34,111 bases of DNA, from NCBI GenBank assembly GCA_025201805.1, contig MU619368.1, positions 12,346-46,456 on the forward strand. Direction: 5' to 3'. The stretch is from Parasitella parasitica. Lineage: Eukaryota; Mucoromycota; Mucoromycetes; Mucorales; Mucoraceae. The notes beneath the pieces are model-generated. The model ran no database searches and was not told the origin of the DNA. It saw only the letters and a program-made list of their open reading frames with translations. Positions within the stretch are counted from its first letter, which is position 1. Each line of letters starts with the position of its first letter. The position numbers and the translations under genes are program-made. This document shows, piece after piece, positions 21,895 through 32,774 of this stretch.

Positions 21895-23698
21895 TTAACT
21901 TCTACCACTTCCCAAACCATATTTTTCGATACTCTTGTTCACATCGCGCAAACCTTGGAGATTACCTTGCGCAACTACAGTAGGCTTTCCACTTCCACCA
22001 CTAGAGACACTAACAGCACCACGGACTACACGACTGGCAACACGTCTCAATTCATTTACATCCACTTTGTCAATGTTTTCTAACATTTCGTCGATGCCAG
22101 TCTTTTTACCGTGTACTTGTATTTGTCGGCCAAGATCTTCCAATTGCACCATGCGACTTTCCAGGTTCATTAAAAGAGAACTCTTTAATTGATTCTTGGC
22201 ACGATTTAGTTCAGTATCAGTCACGGCAAGCTGTCCAACGTCTCCTCTTGCAACGATATCTAATTCACGACAGATGACTTCAAGAAGAGCGTTAGCATAT
22301 TGTGGTTGGCAGGAGCCAGCAATGCCAAAGAGACCAGAGTCAGTGTAACAATGATTGAAGGCTTGACATGATTCAGCCCAATAGTGTTGATTCAAAACAT
22401 GCGTAAAGAGACGAGAGTACATACCCTTACCAGGGCCACCAGCAGAGAATGAGCCGCCACCACCAAGCAAAATTTGAAGAGTGGTAAGAGCATAGATATC
22501 GGGATCATCAATAGAAAGACCTTCAAATGCAACGTAGACATGTGTCAATGGTGTTTCTGGACCAGTTTCCATGAAACTAGTGCCGCCGGTGTAACGCGCA
22601 GGTTGCGTGGCGATTTCAAAGGGTGTAAGTCCATCCTGTTGATATTGTTGCTTTTTGGAGCTGTTGAACAATGACTTGACAAAAGATTTACTGTCGTCGC
22701 TGCCACCATGTTGAGCTTGTTCGCTTTGTTTCTTCAAAGCTTCAATATGTGTCATGACAGAATCCAAACTTTCTGAAGACTTTGGAACATTGCCAAAATA
22801 CTTTACAGCCAAATCAACAACTTCTTCATGCTCAGCTCCACAGGCAGAAATAACCATACGTTCAGGGCGATACCATGTCTTCATGTAGTTGCGGATTAAT
22901 TCAGGCGTCATTGACTCTAGATTTTCAGGTGGGCATAATAAAGGGTTGCCGAGTGTATTTCCTTCATAGGCAACTGTGTGTAATATCTCTGGTAAAATCA
23001 TTTCGGGCTTTGACCAAATTTCCTTGATTTCATATAATGCCGTTTGTCTCTGTTCCTCTACTTCAGCATCGTTGATAGTGGGATGGCAAATAACATCCGA
23101 AAAAAGCGACAGGACTCTGCTCAAGTCTTGAGAGAATATAGCGGATTGATACATGATAGATTCGCGAGATGAAGAGCACATAATATTGCCACCTAATGAC
23201 TCCAATTCGGCAACGACTTGGTCAGCGGAGCGATTAGCTGTGCTCTATTGAAGGAATTAATCATCTAAATGATGCCTTGCCAACGTTCCCTATTTACCTT
23301 AAACGCCAATCTATCTAAAATATGGCTGACACCTCTCGTAGCAGCCGTTTCATAGCGACTGCCAGCATCGACATATACACCTACCGCGCTAAAATGGCCT
23401 GGTGTGTTTTCAGAAGCAACACGGATACCATTAGGCAAGGTCGTAACTTTACATAGACCAGTGGATGCTTTCGAATATTCTTGAACAATGGTTGGAAATC
23501 CTTTTACTGTAGTCTTTATTTCAAAATTTAGCAATGTTACTTTTTTCTTTTTCTTTCTTCTTTTTTCTTTTTTACCTTGCCATTGTAAGGAATAGTAGAC
23601 TCTGAACGCTTGATGATGGATGAATTAGCATTCTTCAATACCAAACTATTAGATTTCAAGATGGCTCTTGAAGCAGAGTTTAAGAGTCGAGAAGTCAT
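21895..23698 (-). CDS. MAS2: Mitochondrial processing peptidase alpha subunit
   Basis: Three exons, 23698-23576, 23513-23298 and 23244-21895, give 562 aa. The first 35 residues form a presequence rich in Arg, Lys and Ser without acids (starts MTSRLLNSASRAILKS). The M16 peptidase fold follows. The position of the zinc motif HxxEH of the beta subunit reads HILDR (in GVSHILDRLAF), so this is the non-catalytic alpha subunit. The glycine-rich substrate-recognition loop GGGGSFSAGGPGKG lies at about 374-387 and is diagnostic of alpha-MPP. The enzyme removes presequences from imported proteins in the matrix as an alpha/beta dimer. A Ser/Gln/Lys-rich insertion (about 276-318) sits between the two halves. 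The gene is head-to-head with EMG1. Confidence 0.94.
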
Positions 23699-24118
23699 AA
23701 TTTAAGGATAAATAGAGGGAAAATAAAATGCAGGGTCATTGCCAGAGACACTTCCATAATGTCCCTCATTATGGGCAGTTTGCATGGTCACATCATGACG
23801 TTCTCCTTGGGATGCTACTGAAAGATGTAGTTGATTGGGCATACAGGATGTATCTCATCCAAAGGGTTTTACCAAAGTTTTGGTACATCTAAATTCATAT
23901 CAGCAAGTAAAAAATGAGCCACAGACTAACTAAGCAGTGTCGTAATGATATTTTCTACATTGCACTGTTCCTCTCCATGGCACTGATTCGATGGGATGTA
24001 TCATATAGACAACATCTATGTGACTTGGATAGTCTCTTGCAAATGTCAAAACATCTTCCATCTTGAATGTCCTTTTTGGAAATCTGCTTTTTTTTTTCTT
24101 ATCTTGACAATTAGAAAA
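23699..24118. promoter_or_regulatory. Divergent promoter region of MPP alpha and EMG1
   Basis: 420 bases separate the two start codons, so both promoters share this stretch. It includes a perfect inverted repeat at 23754-23774, close to the MPP alpha start, and a T-run (24090-24100) just before the EMG1 start. Confidence 0.6.
23754..23774. repeat. Inverted repeat in divergent promoter
   Basis: Arms ccataatg (23754-23761) and cattatgg (23767-23774) are perfectly complementary around the 5-base spacer tccct. It starts 56 bases from the MPP alpha ATG and could be a dimeric factor site or an RNA hairpin in the MPP alpha leader. Confidence 0.7.
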
Positions 24119-25128
24119 ATGGCAAAAGAAGAAAATACCAGCACCAAGGTAGAAGAATCATCGTGGCATGAGGCTCCTACTCAAGGAGAGCCTGTCAAGC
24201 CTCAAAACCGTAAAGTCATTGTTGTACTCGAAAACGCATCTTTGGAAGCAGCTCACTTGAATAAACACGACAGTAAAATGCAATTACTAAACTGCGATGA
24301 ACATCAATCTATTCTAAAGAGGCTTGGAAGAGATATTGCTGATGCACGACCCGATATTGTCCATCAGGTACCTCGTATAATTACTGTAAAGGCTATCATG
24401 ATTAACTTTACTCTTCTTCATACATAGTGTTTGTTAACCTTATTAGATAGTCCTTTAAACAAATCAGGCCATTTGGAAGTATGTCCACTGCATGTATGAA
24501 TGAAGGTGACATGCTTTTATTGATTATTTTACTAGGTTTACATCAATACCGCTAAAGGAACAGTGATTCGAATCAATCCTGAATGTCGTATACCCAGAAC
24601 TATTAAACGCTTTTCTGGATTAATGGGTAAGGAATGCATATCTATCCACAACTATTTAACTGATCGGTATTATATAGTTCAACTGTTGGAAAGAGGGTGC
24701 ATTTCTGGTGATCCTGAAGGACATACAAAATTGTTGGAAATTGTGCCATCGCCCGTTGTTCAATATTTTCCAAAGGATTGTCCAAAAATTGGCAAGTGTC
24801 ATGGCACACTTCTTTGCAAACAAATCATGACTAATGCGATGGAATAGCTCTCTCATGGAATGCACCCCAGGTTCGCTTAAGTCAGTTCTTTAAGGGGATT
24901 CCTTTCAACACACCTATCGTGGTTGCTGTTGGTGCCATGGCAAAAGGACCTGATACTTTTGCTGACGAATATGTTAAAGAAAAGATTGGTAAGCTTGAGA
25001 CATCTGAACAGATTTTTTTTTTAAATAGTAATTACCTCTTATTAGGTATCTCTTCTTATGCTTTATCGGCATCAGTAGCCTGTGCTAAAGTTTGTTGTGC
25101 TTTGGAGGATCTTTGGGATATTATGTAG
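24119..25128 (+). CDS. EMG1: rRNA pseudouridine N1-methyltransferase Emg1/Nep1
   Basis: Six exons, 24119-24367, 24428-24478, 24536-24626, 24678-24791, 24848-24988 and 25046-25128, give 242 aa (human about 244, yeast 252). Strong family blocks: LLNCDEHQSILKRLGRDI, ARPDIVHQ followed by CLLTLLDSPLNKSGHLEVYI, RIPRTIKRFSGLMVQLL, VVAVGAMAKGPDTFADEYV, and ISSYALSASVACAKVCC. Emg1/Nep1 is a SPOUT-class SAM-dependent enzyme that N1-methylates a pseudouridine of 18S rRNA and is required for 40S subunit assembly in the nucleolus. Intron 4 (24792-24847) starts with GC, not GT; it is the only placement that keeps the conserved CPKI-A-LSWNAP join in frame. An in-frame upstream ATG at 23996 would add 41 residues of no family likeness; 24119 was preferred. 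Confidence 0.94.
24792..24847 (+). other. GC-AG intron in EMG1
   Basis: The donor is G followed by GCAAGT, the typical strong context for a GC donor, and the acceptor is AATAG before CTCTCTCATGG. The conserved protein segment continues in frame across it. No GT donor nearby preserves the frame. Confidence 0.85.
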
Positions 25129-26204
25129 TTTTTTTTTCTCTTTTTTATATATTGTAAATTCTTTTTTCTATAAGATCATATCTTGTTATTCCATTGCAGT
25201 ACGAGGCTATTTAAAGACAAAAATGCTCTTAAAAAACGGATCGAGAAATTGTGATGGTATTATGGCACCATCTTCATATACATCTGCTCAAATATAAATT
25301 TTGTCCTCCTATCATTGTGTGTATATGATTCTCACGAGTCCAAGGTTTAATTTTAAAGGTGGCTTTGTGGTCGTACACAACCATTTAAGCTTTTGAAGAT
25401 TCGAGGTTTGATTACTACAAGTCCTATAGACATGATAGAGCCTAAGAATACATCAAACGGATGTTATCAAATTTGTAAACACCCCTGATACGATACATCT
25501 ATTTATTTCTAGTAGATAAAAAAGGAACCAAGTCGTGTATATCAGAAAATTATTAGTTTTAACAAAATGTAAAACTTAACTTGCCACTCGTAAGCGAAGG
25601 AACGCAACATAGGTCATATTATATATTGATTTTGGCTGCTTTCGTGAGCACAACAAGAAGTTCAGTTTGAGTTAGAGAGTTGATATATCAAGCATTTGAC
25701 ACGTAAGCTAAATCTGAAAATGGGCATCCTCAAGACTTGTAACAAAGTCAGCATTAGTTAATTGGTGTTTGCATGATAATCAGCTTCAAGGTCTCCATGG
25801 TAACAGAGCATTTTTACGAATGGTATAGTACTACAACAGTCTCTCTTTCACCCTTTAATATGGGAATATTTCCTGCATTGATGATTGCGTTCATGGACAG
25901 AATTTCATGTACATTGTCAATAAGGCATATATAACAAGGAAGCACGACATTCATTGATAGTGACACTATAATATACTTGGTTTGTAGATGCCAAAAGTTC
26001 TCAGCAGCGACCTAAGATCTGATTGTACAGTATTCCATTGGATCTATTTTTATGCTTCGGTATTTCAAGTAGCAAACCTCCACACCCCTTATTCTAGTCA
26101 AAAATCTAAATATAAATCAAACGATTCTCTTTATTCTCTCTTTTCTTATTTTTGCTTGCACACAATCTCAAAGAAAGTTAAATAATAGATATAGTCAATT
26201 GCAG
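25129..26204. other. Intergenic 1.1 kb, no gene seen
   Basis: EMG1 3' flank and Nudix gene promoter. A 65-codon frame at 25988-26185 has no recognisable features. No RNA gene seen. Confidence 0.45.
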
Positions 26205-27010
26205 ATGATATCCAGTACACAAAGCGAACAGACTGGGCCTTTATTTCTCGATGTAAATGAAGACGAACTAAAGCAGGTATGGTATTGGTAAAGAGCGCCA
26301 GGTATCTTTGTACATAACCTCAGTATGATATCATAGATTATATATGGATTACCCATAGATCATCGCACAAATAGAATAATGTTAATATCAAAAAAGGACA
26401 AGGAAAAGGAAAAGTGGGTTTTGGTAAGATGGCATTACATTTGATTGTATTGGAGGAGCATTGGTTTTAATACATTGTTGAAATTATAGCCCAAATCTGA
26501 AGTAGACAGCCATGAAAACCAGGAAGCAGATGTTATTCGAGAAATCTACGAGCAAGGTAAATACGTACATAGTACACGCGGATAACGTAACTCAGTCTGA
26601 AGCAACAACAAGTGGGCGTGCGAGGACAAATTGTAGGCCTTGTTGGATCTTTTTACGAGTCGGGTAAAAAAGGAAAACCAAAATCTCACATCAAGGTCTA
26701 CGAATTGCGAATCGACGAATTGTTCAAAAAGTGGCCACAGAAAAAGGAGAAAGACAGAAGATGGGTAATAAAGTGAATCAATTTTGAGACGTGAAAGGTT
26801 TAACAAATGTGTTTCTAGTTTTCGTATCAAGAAGTCTCGAAAATTCTGGATAACAAACCTTACTTGATTGAGGCGTTACAGCAAACGTGCTTTGCAAACA
26901 CAACCATCATTGAGAGGCCTCCCAAACCCACCGCTCCCCCGGCCGATGACAAAACGACAAAAACAAAGACATTCAAAAAATGGTTTAATAAATCTGAAAA
27001 AAAGGAATAA
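26205..27010 (+). CDS. Nudix-fold protein, DIPP/Aps1-like, atypical Nudix box (189 aa)
   Basis: Five exons, 26205-26276, 26337-26423, 26490-26556, 26613-26764 and 26819-27010, close to 189 aa. The order is that of diphosphoinositol-polyphosphate / diadenosine-polyphosphate hydrolases: YGLPID, RIMLISKK..EKWVL-PK, Nudix box, GQIVGLVGSFYE, and RRWFSYQEVSKIL. The Nudix box (56-78) deviates: the first Gly is Ser56, the usual GGW is lost, and the Glu pair is E74-Q75, while E62, R70, E71, E74 and G77 are kept. Activity is therefore uncertain though not excluded. The tail is Pro-rich then strongly basic (KTFKKWFNKSEKKE). An AG stands right before the ATG, so a further upstream exon is possible. The gene is tail-to-tail with a second Nudix gene 76 bases away. 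Confidence 0.75.
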
Positions 27011-27086
27011 AGGGAATAAGTCGAAGAAAAAATGAGTTTTATGTGGAATGCTAAAGTAAATGCAAAAGTGTGTATATTAATGGCAG

Positions 27087-27676
27087 TTAATGGGATAAAG
27101 AACAGTTGTTGAGAGCTAAACGGGAGATATGACGGTCAGCAGAAGCAGCGATAGCTTCTTCGATGGTAAACTAGACGGAACAAATGTCAATTGACTTTTG
27201 CACAACACAGCTCAATAGCACATGAACCTACCCAAACACGCTTACGATCCAATCCAGGCCATGTATCCAGAAGCTTTGGATTTGCAACCTCAAACATCCA
27301 ATGGTGCCCGACGATCTTACCTTTTTTGTTGGCTTCGGTGTATGTGCCAACTCGCTGAGTGACACGCTCAGCCTTAACACCGGCCTCATCATGAAGCACA
27401 CGGACAACTGCTTGTTCGGGTGTCTCATTCTCGTCACAGTTGCCGCGAGGAAGACGGTATACGCCATCAGCCTTACGACTAGAAAGCATCAGCACTTTGT
27501 TATTGGTAGTGTCGATTACAAGGCCACCAACAGCCTAATCACTGCAATTGAATATTACACATGTAGCAAATGTGGAGCAATTTATTTACCTGACGGATCT
27601 GCTTTTTGGTCTTGTTTCCGGTGTCTGTGGCGGGATCAATGGTGGCGGGCTGGGTGGTGTTATCAATTGCAGGCAT
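27087..27676 (-). CDS. Nudix-fold protein, DIPP/Aps1-like, catalytic Glu replaced (157 aa)
   Basis: Three exons, 27676-27590, 27534-27232 and 27170-27087, give 157 aa, near the usual size of Aps1/DIPP enzymes. Landmarks: AVGGLVIDTTNNKVLMLSSR, then VYRLPRG, Nudix box, VGTYTE, HHWMFEV, and RKRVWFTIEEAIAAS. The box G-x5-E-x7-R-E-x2-E-E-x-G reads G60, E66, R74, V75, D78, E79, G81: the Glu that acts as base and metal ligand in the family is Val75, and the next Glu is Asp. On established knowledge of Nudix catalysis this protein should be inactive or altered; it may bind a nucleotide or inositol pyrophosphate instead. No signal peptide. It may be an inverted paralogue of the neighbouring Nudix gene, though the two are not close in sequence. 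Confidence 0.8.
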
Positions 27677-27979
27677 TTTGTGGCGGTGGCAATGGTATGA
27701 AAGACGATTGAAATGTAAACAAGAAAAAGAATAGAAAAAATTTGATTCAAACAGACTCTCCTATTTATAACCAAAAAAGAAACCAAACCAACAAAAAAAA
27801 AATTCCAATCCCCCTCGGCTCAACTCTACGATTTTTTCTTATTTATTTGCTTGATGTGTATTAATCGATCTGTCTCTTCCTTCTTTTTCGTTTTATAGTG
27901 TTTTGTACTTTTTTGCTGTTTGAATACATAAACCCACCGAGGAGGTAAGAACAAAACAGGGAGAAGCAAACAAAGGGCA

Positions 27980-28319
27980 TCAGAGGCTGTATTCCTCAGG
28001 AGATGTTGAACAAATGAGAAACTGTCTAGAACAACGCACCTGGTATCGCGTGCTCAATCTCCAAATAGAAAATGCAGGTAATTCTCGTACGCTGTAGAAT
28101 GTTTGCTTCTTACGGCAATACAGTGTGTCCAGCACTATCGGACTCATCTGTCTGATCACCGCACTAAATGCGAGCATTTCATCATACTCCTTTATCATAG
28201 TGTGTAGAAACAATGGACTTCTCCTGCAGATTATACAGAGCCATCCATACATTTCCCAAGCGATTGTTTTGATCGGCGCAACTGTTATTTATATTTATAG
28301 AAAGCGGACAAAGACGTAA
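27980..28319. other. Unresolved coding-like patch open on both strands
   Basis: A minus-strand frame (28252-27980, 90 aa from ATG) and a plus-strand frame (28125-28319) ending in a possible membrane segment (YISQAIVLIGATVIYIYRK) overlap. A second plus-strand frame just upstream (27960-28080) reads QRLYSSGDVEQMRNCLEQR before a GTAATT donor. I could not join the plus-strand pieces with an intron of plausible length, so no gene is called. Confidence 0.2.
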
Positions 28320-31300
28320 TGCTGTCATATTGTACCGTACGAAAACTATAGTTTCTTTGTAGGCAGTTTTTACCAGGCTTCTTATATCAGTCTTGGATTC
28401 GGCAAATTTAACGGTATCTGGATATGCAAATTAGTTTTACACTGCTCGCTTTCTCTTCAAATCTCGTCCAAGATAAGGACTTTCCGTCATATTTATGTTA
28501 CACTTGATAAAGGCATGAGTTGCGCAGCTTCGTTCCTGATTTATCTACAATACCATTCCTTATACAGTGTTTCTTTTTCCACTCATGCTATAGGCAGCCA
28601 ACAATATAAAGGTCCATATGCTCTGGCTATCTCAGCTCCATGTTATGCATGTTAAGCTCTAGGATTTCTTTGGGATTGAGACACATGTAACTGTACGTTT
28701 CTGCATCTTGGCAATTTTTCCATAAATATCGATGATGATAGTGTCATTAGCTCTTCAAGCAAGACAATGCATATATAAATATATTGATTGTAATGTTTAA
28801 AAAAAAACTTTTACCATAACTAGAGGACTAAAAAATAACCTGGAAGCTCATTGATTCAATGTAGATTTTGCTGGTAAACCGAGATTCATGTAAAGTGATA
28901 CTATAGGAAAAAAAAAGGGGGAGGGGAGTGGGGCGTTATGAGCGTTCCTGAATAGACGACCCTTAGTTATTTAGGGCTGCAAACTTGATATGATGTGAGG
29001 TTTGTTGATTTGAAAAATTAGACGCTCGATGGTATGATTGCAGTAACCCTAAATCGATTCTGGGGAGGTGATTTTGAATAGACCAAGCAATAAACAAGTG
29101 ACAATTCTCAAGTTATCCAAGTCTTATCTTTACTGGGCAGATAAAATCGTGTAAAGCCAATCAACCAAACATCAAAATTAATTATGATTTGGTATGACTT
29201 ATTTACTTGAACCGACATTGCATTGGTGTGAATATTCCAACTTGTCTATCTGATTATTATTAATAAAACATTCAGTCGATTTTCTTTGTTGTTTAGATTC
29301 AAATATTGTTGATTATAGCCTTTAAAAAGAGTCCATACACCAAGGGCCAAAATGGGGTAACTCATTGTTTTCTCGCTCAAAAATTGAGAATTTTAGACTA
29401 TTCGATAGCTTTATGTTTTCATTGTAAAAATTCATTTTAGAGCAAACTTATTATCGCTTCAAGCTTGAAGAAAATACATCGAATATCCAAGTTTCTGCCA
29501 AGAGATATAAATTTTTCTTTCCAGATATTCGTCTGAAACGAACAATTCTACTAGGAAATTAAACTGCAAACAGCCTTAGATAATCATTCAAGCTAAAGAT
29601 TCTTGATGTAAAAAGAAAAAATTAACAGCTCTAGCAGCTAATTGAAGTTGAGCTTTGGAAGGGGCATTTAGATATTAAAACGTGTTTGTTTTTTTTTGAG
29701 TACTTAAATATGACTCGTGAAATTTGATACTTGCTATAGGACCAGTTACTATAAAATCAGCATACTAACCTTGTTTTTGTGATATGTCTACAACAAAGAA
29801 AGATACGATAGCGAGGAGGCTCTGTTAGCGTAGCAGCCTTAGGATGTATTCTTTCTTTGGACCCGAAATCCGTACCTAAAAATGATCCCGAAGGCTACTC
29901 AAAAGTTGAAAATTGAAAATCAAGTCTAAATTTTAATTGATCTACCATACCAGGCGTTAGCAGCAAAGTTAATCATAAAAGGAAAGTGCTGTGAATTAAT
30001 GAGCTTGGCTTTGGCTCTTTTTATACTATATACGTCTAACTATGTGATATATATAGTTACTAAAAGTGTGAAATGCTCCTAACGTATGTGGCGAGCGTTA
30101 TATGGTTTGACAGGCTGATAGTTCCTATCTTGATAGAACACCGAAATCAAAATTTCAAAGATGTGCCAAAGAAAAAGAAATAGAGTTTAGCTGAAGTCTG
30201 TGTCTCTATCACTCAGCATATTGCAAAGATATTAGACACGTAAGATTATGCTTTAAGCGGGAGGAAGGTGGCATTTGTATTCAGCGAAAGATAAAGCTAA
30301 GTCTATATTTTATAACATCTCAGCTACCGATATGTAATCAGACATGTCAGGGTACCTAGTCGGCTATATTTTACCACAAAATTGCGCATAGGCACACGCT
30401 GGCATAGCATGTACTGTATAAAACAAATATTTCAACTCGTATGAACTGATTTTTTGTTAACAAGTCATCACTAACGGTAATATATCCTAGTTCAAAAGCG
30501 TCGATGGTTAGGGGGATAAGTGACATGCTTGTATTGTTTAAAATTGTAGCGACTATATTTATATGCATACATAGCATATCGAAATGACATAGCATTCAAA
30601 TTTTCTCAATACAAACTAAGTGTATGAGTATTGCAATCAAATAGTTGAGTACTCCTAAATTACAATAAATTCAAACGAGCATCTGCATGAATTACGCCTA
30701 TTTATTTCATTAATCATATTGCAAGAGTTCAAATATGATTACGCCAACCAACATTGTAGATAATACCTAATATTACTAACCTGATAATTAGAAAAAAAAA
30801 TTTTTTTTTGAAGGCTATGATATGCCGCATTCGTTATTTTTTAACAATGGCATAACTGATACGACATAATATATGTATATACACGTTTTATCATACAGCG
30901 GCAATTAGATGATTGGTGTTAAAATACACATCACTGGCATAAATGAACATGGTTTTGAATTTCCCAATTACTTTCTATATCTTCTACGCATTCCTATGGC
31001 AATGACTAGCATACAAATTTGATTACTTTATATTCGAATAGTTCCATCTCAAAATGCTGTATTTTAGTTTTACTGTTATATTTATGATATCACTTTAGTG
31101 GAAGAGACACATGGATGCTTCATGATGCATTTATTCAGCAAACACATAATTGTACAAGTGGTTCATTGCAAATTTAACCTGCTTAAATTTGCGAATTTAC
31201 AAGTCTTTGATTTTGTTAAAAACCTACCTTTCAGATGTAATTGCAATTTTATCACATGCATTAAAAACACTGTTGTATATATCATATTACTGCAGAAACG

Positions 31301-32572
31301 TGTCGATCTTTATTTTAAAGTAGGTCTCCTTACAAATGTGCCTGAGTGATGGGCTTTTTCACATACCTTATATACCATTATAAGAAATGTTGTCAAATGA
31401 TTTTACTGCAACATCCAGCTGTATTTACATGTTGAATACATTTTGAATAGTGTACATTGCTTAATTACTTACATATATATTATGCTGCTTGATTATTCAT
31501 GTATCATATAATTGATTCCTCTTATCCTGAAGAACGTATTGTTAATACTAATTGGTAAGGTTGACATCGCGATTTTCACCAATAAGTACCACTAAGAACG
31601 CAATCGTAAATAATTGATCACGCAAACCCTTTAAACATTTGTCTCCTCTCTTAGACGAAAAGTTGCACAAAGTAAGCATAATGGTAACTCAAAGTTTAGG
31701 TTTGGGACATCCGATTAATTAAATACATACTGCAGCGGCGTACTGGAGGAGTAAATCATGCAGCGTTGAGACTTCTGTACACTATATTACACTATAGTAC
31801 CGCAATACACATGAAAAGTATATCAATATACTCGGTACTGCAACGCCCACATATAACAACGTAGCGTTGGTTGAATAGGTTCCTTTCCGAATAAAGGCAA
31901 GGCAACAAGAGAGAATATATTAGTCATAAATCCGAACGAGACAACAACAAACATAGAGATTTAGTCCTGTAAGATGTAGGTTATACAGTAGTTTATTTTC
32001 TGGTTCACGATAATGTTTACTATATATACATGAATGTATACAGATGCCTGTCAACCTAACCAACAAGGCTGTTTTACGGACCCAGATAGTATGGATACAT
32101 TCCATCAAGGGGCAATGATTTATTTAGCATTGATTATTTAGACAGTGTAAAATCGCCTATAGACAGAATTCATTCAGTTCACACCATATAAGGAATGTTC
32201 TTTGTGTAATGCCGTTAAGGAGAAAACTTAGCATGTTTAAAGCTTCAAGAGTGCCTCCAATAGAAACATACAATCAAATTCTAAAGTAGGACGAACTTTT
32301 TCATTGATAGATTTAGAAACTGCCTTGCACCCTAGCAGAAAATTTTACAAGATATACGTGCACAAAAACAAGAGGAAAATGAGCAAAGGCTTTAATAAAT
32401 AAATTTCGAGCTTAGCATTCTTTTGAAATGCTTATTAAGGCTGAGTGCATGGCTTCCCTGCGAACTCTAGCCATGCAGGCTGCTTTGTGGCGTTGAGCAT
32501 CTACCATTAAAGATATGCTCTAAAGAAGTTGCCAACATTCAAGGAGTTGTTAATTTTATTATCATTAACCAC

Positions 32573-32592
32573 CACGCGGCCACACGCGGCCG
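32573..32592. promoter_or_regulatory. Direct repeat of a GC-rich 10-mer upstream of kinase gene
   Basis: Two abutting copies of cacgcggcc(a/g) in otherwise AT-rich DNA, about 180 bases before the kinase ATG. Each holds ACGCG, the core of yeast MCB cell-cycle elements. A binding role is inference. Confidence 0.4.
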
Positions 32593-32688
32593 AGACAGCG
32601 AGAATTAAGGAGAAAGATGACAAGGTTCACAGACTGTTTGTTATCATATATAATACATTCATGTAGTTCAAGAAACAAGACAATAATT

Positions 32689-32758
32689 CCTTCTCTCTTT
32701 TTCTCTCTCTTTCCTTCGTTCCCTCTTTCTCTTACCCTCCCTCTCTCCCACCTTCATT
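32689..32758 (+). promoter_or_regulatory. C/T-rich tract before kinase start
   Basis: About 70 bases almost entirely C and T end 17 bases before the kinase ATG. Such pyrimidine tracts mark core promoters and transcription starts of many fungal genes. Confidence 0.55.
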
Positions 32759-32774
32759 TCTAGAACCATCCTAT

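Larger units (their letters stand above)
27677..32774. other. 5.1 kb AT-rich region without a supported gene
   Basis: Stop codons are dense in all frames and no frame longer than about 90 codons appears. The only coding-like patch is 27980-28319. The rest holds homopolymer runs, a perfect A9-T9 palindrome at 30792-30809, a G-rich patch at 28916-28934, and scattered TATA-like strings. No tRNA, rRNA, transposase or terminal repeats could be recognised. The last 200 bases carry promoter-like elements of the kinase gene. Confidence 0.5.

Noticed and set aside
23996-24118. Longer N-terminus for Emg1 from an upstream in-frame ATG
   Set aside because: The extra 41 residues are Phe/Cys-rich and unlike any Emg1 N-terminus; the ATG at 24119 sits right after a T-rich leader.
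25375-25430. tRNA B-box-like string on the minus strand (CCTCGAATC)
   Set aside because: No matching A box or cloverleaf arms could be folded around it.
28916-28934. G-rich patch as a quadruplex candidate
   Set aside because: Only three clear G-runs of four or more; not enough for a standard four-run quadruplex.
30371-30595. 74-codon minus-strand frame
   Set aside because: Isolated, no motif, composition typical of chance frames in AT-rich DNA.
31098-31349. 83-codon plus-strand frame in the gene desert
   Set aside because: Begins with a non-ATG codon, Phe/Cys/Val-rich random composition, and no family resemblance.
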